Of a DNA stretch of 64,000 nt, positions 60,682-64,000 are shown piece by piece. The stretch spans positions 1 through 64,000 of the forward strand of contig CAVQZA010000016.1 of assembly GCA_963718355.1 (NCBI GenBank), in the 5' to 3' direction. The notes beneath the pieces are model-generated. The model saw only the letters and a list, made by a program, of their open reading frames with translations, did not search any database and was not told the origin of the DNA. The position numbers and the translations under genes are program-made. Positions within the stretch are counted from its first letter, which is position 1, and each line of letters starts with the position of its first letter. Source of the stretch: CAVQZA01 sp963718355 (lineage in GTDB: Bacteria > Actinomycetota > Thermoleophilia > Gaiellales > Gaiellaceae).

Positions 60682-61853
60682 ATCCGCCGCGCGCCGACGT
60701 AGCTCGAGGCGTAGCTGCCCGAGCTCAGCGTCGAGACCCTGACCACGTCGCCGGTGTGCGGCGCGTGGATGAACTGGCCGGCGCCGATGTAGATCCCCAC
60801 GTGGTCGAGCGCGTCGAAGAAGACGAGATCGCCGGGCTGGAGCTGATCGCGCGGAACCGGCACGCCGAGCACGTAGAGCGCCCCCGTGAAGTGCGGCAGT
60901 GTGATCCCGAGCTGGGCGTAGACCCAGACCACGAGCCCCGAGCAGTCGAAGCCTGCAGGGGTGGCGCCGCCCCACACATACGGCACGCCCAGATAGCGAG
61001 CCGCGACTGACGCGGCATCCGGGTGGCCGGCCGGGAGCGGGGCCGCGGGGGTGTCCGGGATCGTGGGCGCGGCACCTGTCGTCGTGGTCGTGGTGGCGGT
61101 GGTGGTGGTGGTGGTGGTGGTGGTGGGAACAGACGTCGTCGTCGGCGCGACCGTGGCGGGTGGCTGCGCCGCTTGCGCCTTCGCCCGCGCCTCGGCCTGC
61201 GCCTGCTCGCGTGCGAGGCGGGCCCGAGCCTGTGCAGCCAGCCGGGCCTCCTGGGCGCGCTCGGCCGCCTGGATCTGCGCGATCTGGCCGCGAATCGAGG
61301 ACAGGAGCCGCTGTCGCCGGGCGAGCGAGCTCTGAATCTGCGCGCGCTGTGCGGTGAGCTGTGCGAGCGTCGCGCGCTGTGCCGAGCGCATGCGGACGAG
61401 CCGGCGCTGACGCGAGTCGAGCTGCTGCTTGAGCGCGGTCGCCTGCACGGCGATCCGCCGGTCCTGCGCCGTCACCTTCGAGACCGCATCGAGCCCGTCG
61501 ATCAGATCGGAGACGGTGGAGGAGCCGAGAACGACATCGACGGCGGACGGCTCGCCCGCGACGTAGATCGCCACGAGACGGGCGGCGATCCGGCGCTGCG
61601 CGCGACGGTATTCGGCCCGTGCCACTACCAGCTGCGCCGTGTTCGTGTTCAGCTCGCGCTCGACCGTCGCGAGATGGAGGCGAGCGCCGTTCCAGGCCTC
61701 GACGGTGTGGCCGAGCCGTGCGTCGATGCCGTTGATCTCCGCAAGCACGCGCGTAGCCTGCGCCTGCTTCGTCCGCACGTCCGGCGGCGCGGCGGTGCCC
61801 GAGGCCGCGGCGCTGAGGACAGCCGCAACCGCCAGGAAGATCAGGGCGCGCAT
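60678..61853 (-). CDS. NlpC/P60 cell-wall endopeptidase with coiled-coil domain
   Basis: 391 aa. A signal peptide lies at 1-19. A long Arg/Ala/Gln-rich coiled coil (about 25-205) resembles the regulatory region of RipA/CwlO-type hydrolases. A Pro/Thr linker with poly-Thr follows, then the NlpC/P60 catalytic domain with C304 in GFDCSGLV, H351 in DHVGIYIG and H363. It likely cuts peptidoglycan stem peptides. ATG 61853 has AAGG at good spacing; ATG 61859 is the alternative. It ends on a CTAG shared with yqeY. Confidence 0.92.
   Translation of the reverse strand: MRALIFLAVAAVLSAAASGTAAPPDVRTKQAQATRVLAEINGIDARLGHTVEAWNGARLHLATVERELNTNTAQLVVARAEYRRAQRRIAARLVAIYVAGEPSAVDVVLGSSTVSDLIDGLDAVSKVTAQDRRIAVQATALKQQLDSRQRRLVRMRSAQRATLAQLTAQRAQIQSSLARRQRLLSSIRGQIAQIQAAERAQEARLAAQARARLAREQAQAEARAKAQAAQPPATVAPTTTSVPTTTTTTTTTATTTTTTGAAPTIPDTPAAPLPAGHPDAASVAARYLGVPYVWGGATPAGFDCSGLVVWVYAQLGITLPHFTGALYVLGVPVPRDQLQPGDLVFFDALDHVGIYIGAGQFIHAPHTGDVVRVSTLSSGSYASSYVGARRI
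61098..61121. repeat. (GGT)8 trinucleotide repeat in the NlpC/P60 linker
   Basis: Eight perfect GGT units on the plus strand read as Thr codons on the minus strand. Slippage would change the linker length without shifting the frame. Confidence 0.9.
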
Positions 61854-61892
61854 TCGCATCCTTGACGAATTCGCCGCCGCCGCCCCTCCCCC

Positions 61893-61898
61893 TACACT
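61893..61898 (+). promoter_or_regulatory. -10 box TACACT for phoH
   Basis: TACACT is 9 nt before ATG 61908, with no Shine-Dalgarno. Confidence 0.4.
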
Positions 61899-61907
61899 TG
61901 CAGCACC

Positions 61908-62867
61908 ATGCAGGAGGTTCTCACTGTCACGAACGACGTCGCAGCCGAGCTTGCCGGCGTGGGTGACGCCGTGCTCGACGAGCTTCGCGACCGGCTCGCC
62001 TGCACGATCCTCCTCCGCGGCAACCGGCTCACGATCGAGGGCGACGAGGTGCAGGTCGCCGAGGCGCGCGCGGTCGTCGACGAGCTCGTCGAGCTGGTCG
62101 GCTCCGGCCATGACATCGGCCCGACGACCGTCGACGCCGTGATCGGGGCGCTCGACCAGGCGGGCGCGATCCGCGACGCGCTCGACGACGTCGTCTGGCG
62201 CCACCGTGGCAAGCGCATCGCGCCGAAGACCGTGACGCAGAAGACGTACGTCGATGCGATCCGCAGCCACACCGTGACCTTCGGAATCGGCCCGGCCGGC
62301 ACCGGCAAGACGTACCTTGCAATGGCGCTCGCCGTCGCCGCGCTGCAGGAGCGCCAGGTCGGCCGCATCATCCTCACCCGGCCTGCGGTCGAGGCCGGCG
62401 AGCGGCTCGGCTTCCTGCCGGGCGACATGCTCGCGAAGGTCGATCCGTACCTGCGCCCGCTCTTCGACGCGCTCTACGACATGCTCGACGCCGACCGGCT
62501 CGCCGCGTTCATGGAACGCGGAACGATCGAGGTCGCGCCGCTCGCGTTCATGCGAGGCCGCACCCTCAACGACTCGTTCATCATCCTCGACGAGGCTCAA
62601 AACACGAGCCCCGAGCAGATGCAGATGTTCCTGACCAGGCTCGGCTTCGGCTCCAAGGTCGTGATCACCGGCGACGTCACCCAGATCGACCTCCCGCGCG
62701 AGCAGGCCTCGGGGCTGATCCAGGTGCAGGAGATCCTCGGCTCGATCGAGGGCATCGCGTTCGTCCGCTTCACGCACGAGGATGTGGTGCGACACAAGCT
62801 CGTGCAGCGGATCGTCGAGGCCTATCGGCTGCACACGGAGGAGACGGGGACGCAACGACAGCGGTGA
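61908..62867 (+). CDS. PhoH-like ATPase (PhoL type)
   Basis: 319 aa. A KH-like N-terminal domain is followed by a P-loop ATPase with Walker A GPAGTGKTY near 127 and Walker B FIILDEAQNTSPEQ. RPAVEAGERLGFLPGD is the PhoH signature. PhoH proteins are thought to act with YbeY in RNA processing. Its last bases overlap ybeY (GTGA). TACACT 9 nt upstream suggests leaderless expression. Confidence 0.94.
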   Translation: MQEVLTVTNDVAAELAGVGDAVLDELRDRLACTILLRGNRLTIEGDEVQVAEARAVVDELVELVGSGHDIGPTTVDAVIGALDQAGAIRDALDDVVWRHRGKRIAPKTVTQKTYVDAIRSHTVTFGIGPAGTGKTYLAMALAVAALQERQVGRIILTRPAVEAGERLGFLPGDMLAKVDPYLRPLFDALYDMLDADRLAAFMERGTIEVAPLAFMRGRTLNDSFIILDEAQNTSPEQMQMFLTRLGFGSKVVITGDVTQIDLPREQASGLIQVQEILGSIEGIAFVRFTHEDVVRHKLVQRIVEAYRLHTEETGTQRQR

Positions 62868-63238
62868 TCGAGGTCGAGGTCGTCAACAGGAGCGGCCAGA
62901 AGGTCGATGCGGCGGCGGCGGTCGCGCTCGCGCGGGTCGTGCTCGCGGGCGAGGGGGTCGAGTCGGGCGAGCTGGGTCTGTCCTACGTCGGCCCCGCCGA
63001 GATCAGGGCGTTGAAGAGCGAGCACCTAGGCATCGACGAGGAGACCGACGCGCTCGCGTTTCCGATCGACGGGCTCGACGCTTTGCCGGAAGGCGTACCG
63101 CGGCAACTCGGGGACGTCGTGGTGTGCCCCCAGGTCGTCGGCGACGAGTGGCGCGCGCCGCTCGTGCACGCCGTGCTCCATCTCCTCGGCTATGACCACG
63201 GAGCGGCGATGCAGGCTCGCGAGGCGGCGTACCGGTGA
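62864..63238 (+). CDS. ybeY: Endoribonuclease YbeY
   Basis: 124 aa, slightly short. A zinc-dependent RNase acting on 16S rRNA maturation and ribosome quality control. The metal triad H102-x3-H106-x5-H112 is seen in HAVLHLLGYDHG. GTG 62864 overlaps phoH, and the end overlaps the next gene (GTGA), so all are one operon. Confidence 0.93.
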   Translation: MIEVEVVNRSGQKVDAAAAVALARVVLAGEGVESGELGLSYVGPAEIRALKSEHLGIDEETDALAFPIDGLDALPEGVPRQLGDVVVCPQVVGDEWRAPLVHAVLHLLGYDHGAAMQAREAAYR

Positions 63239-63957
63239 ACGCGCCGCGCAAAGCGCCGTCGATCTTCGAGAGCTTCAACTTCGCATTCGAGGGGATCATC
63301 CATGTGCTCCGCACGCAGCGGAACATGCGGATCCATCTCGTCGTCGCGGCGGTCGTGCTCGTGCTCGCATTCGCGGTGGGCGTGACGAAGTTCGAGCTCG
63401 TCGCGCTCCTGCTCGCGATCGCCTTCGTGCTGATTGCCGAGATGGTCAACACTGCGCTCGAGCACGCGATCGACGTCGCGACCACGTCGTTCGACCCGAT
63501 GGCGAAGCTCGCGAAGGACATCGCGGCCGGCGCCGTGCTGATCGCCACCGCCACCGCCGTCGCAATCGGCTACGTCGTCTTCGCGACGAGGCTCGCGGAT
63601 CCGAGCGGGCGCCTGCTCGACCGGCTCCGCGACGCGCCCGTCGACTTGACGCTGATCGCGCTACTGCTGACGATCATCGTCGTGATCGGGACGAAAGCGC
63701 TCACTGGGCGCGGCACGCCGTTGCGGGGTGGGCTGCCGTCCGGCCACGCGGCGGTCGCGTTCGCCGCGTGGATGGCGGTCACGTACATCGTCGTCGACAC
63801 GCGCCACCGCTTCCTCATCTCGTCCCTGGCCCTGCTGATGGCGCTGCTCGTCGCGCACAGCCGCGTCGAGTCGGGTGTCCATTCGACGCTCGAGGTCGCC
63901 TACGGCGGCATCCTCGGGGCGATCGTCACACTTGTCCTGTTCCAGGTGCTCCGGTGA
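63235..63957 (+). CDS. Fusion of DgkA-type lipid kinase and PAP2 phosphatase
   Basis: 240 aa. Residues 1-120 are a DgkA/undecaprenol kinase with EMVNTALEHAIDVAT and MAKLAKDIAAGAVL. Residues from about 135 form a PAP2-type phosphatase: Lys/Arg in KALTGRGTPLR, PSGH near 168 and SRVESGVHS near 208, the last being S-R-x5-H. Both parts are membrane-embedded. One half makes and one half removes lipid phosphates, so it may act on undecaprenol and its phosphates. GTG 63235 overlaps ybeY. Confidence 0.88.
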   Translation: MNAPRKAPSIFESFNFAFEGIIHVLRTQRNMRIHLVVAAVVLVLAFAVGVTKFELVALLLAIAFVLIAEMVNTALEHAIDVATTSFDPMAKLAKDIAAGAVLIATATAVAIGYVVFATRLADPSGRLLDRLRDAPVDLTLIALLLTIIVVIGTKALTGRGTPLRGGLPSGHAAVAFAAWMAVTYIVVDTRHRFLISSLALLMALLVAHSRVESGVHSTLEVAYGGILGAIVTLVLFQVLR

Positions 63958-64000
63958 GCGACGCCGAGCTGTACGAGCGCGCGGTCGCCGTCTCGGAGCG
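63954..64000 (+). CDS. Start of a probable cytidine deaminase, cut by the window end
   Basis: GTG 63954 overlaps the previous stop (GTGA) and reads MSDAELYERAVAVSER before the window ends. The sequence matches the usual N-terminus of bacterial cytidine deaminase, which often follows dgkA and precedes era. Too short to confirm. Confidence 0.35.
   Translation, partial: MSDAELYERAVAVSE

Overview
The window is about 70% GC, packed with genes on both strands, and rich in GTG and TTG starts. It contains an F420 cofactor gene (fused CofG/CofH, FbiC type), an F420-type PPOX protein, and the order hrcA-dnaJ-prmA-mtaB-HIT-yqeY-phoH-ybeY-dgkA. These point to a high-GC actinobacterium, most likely of the Thermoleophilia (Gaiella/Solirubrobacter relatives); the taxonomic call is inference. 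I see no rRNA, tRNA, CRISPR array, insertion sequence or prophage. No gene-free stretch exceeds 300 bp. The longest gaps are 1235-1404 (a short leader ORF and a promoter), 43120-43286 (a hairpin) and 40593-40731 (a leuS leader).

Layout. 1-7.7 kb: fragment of a PLDc_N-like membrane protein, rsgA, an SDR, then a minus-strand run of BNR propeller, MoaD/ThiS-like carrier, clpS, lon, HxlR regulator and MFS exporter. 7.7-14.3 kb: PPOX protein and an amine catabolism block (Tat-exported amine oxidase, aldehyde dehydrogenase, class III aminotransferase, APC permease). 14.3-18.2 kb (minus): CoA transferase, ACT-domain malic enzyme and citrate synthase. 18.2-23.9 kb: DedA, YyaL, ferritin, a secreted HExxH protein, a small gene beside its decayed copy, an FAD oxidoreductase and YbaK. 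23.9-33.8 kb: a livGFHMK-type ABC transporter with fatty-acid genes (acyl-CoA dehydrogenase, SDR, acyl-CoA synthetase) and an orphan second binding protein. 33.8-40.6 kb: SRPBCC protein, fbiC, a secreted metzincin-like protein, GST, APH-family kinase and lysA. 40.6-50.9 kb: leuS behind an apparent leucine attenuator, an FtsX/tandem-ATPase ABC system, comEA-comEC and holA. 50.9-64 kb: rpsT, murJ, lepA, hemW and the hrcA-to-dgkA housekeeping run, ending in a probable cytidine deaminase start.

Gene expression. Nineteen 5'-most starts lack a Shine-Dalgarno sequence but have a TANNNT hexamer 6-9 nt upstream, the pattern of leaderless actinobacterial mRNAs. Downstream genes overlap their neighbours (ATGA, GTGA, TAATG) or carry a Shine-Dalgarno. 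Convergent genes meet with almost no gap, several sharing one CTAG for both stops.

Most notable: (1) a probable ribosome-mediated attenuator before leuS, with a six-residue peptide containing two Leu codons followed by a perfect terminator hairpin; (2) a 160-bp palindrome that could bury the clpS start codon in RNA; (3) a ubiquitin-fold GG-ending carrier next to a propeller, ClpS and Lon; (4) an unlisted 24-residue ORF divergent from lon; (5) a small gene beside its own pseudogene copy.
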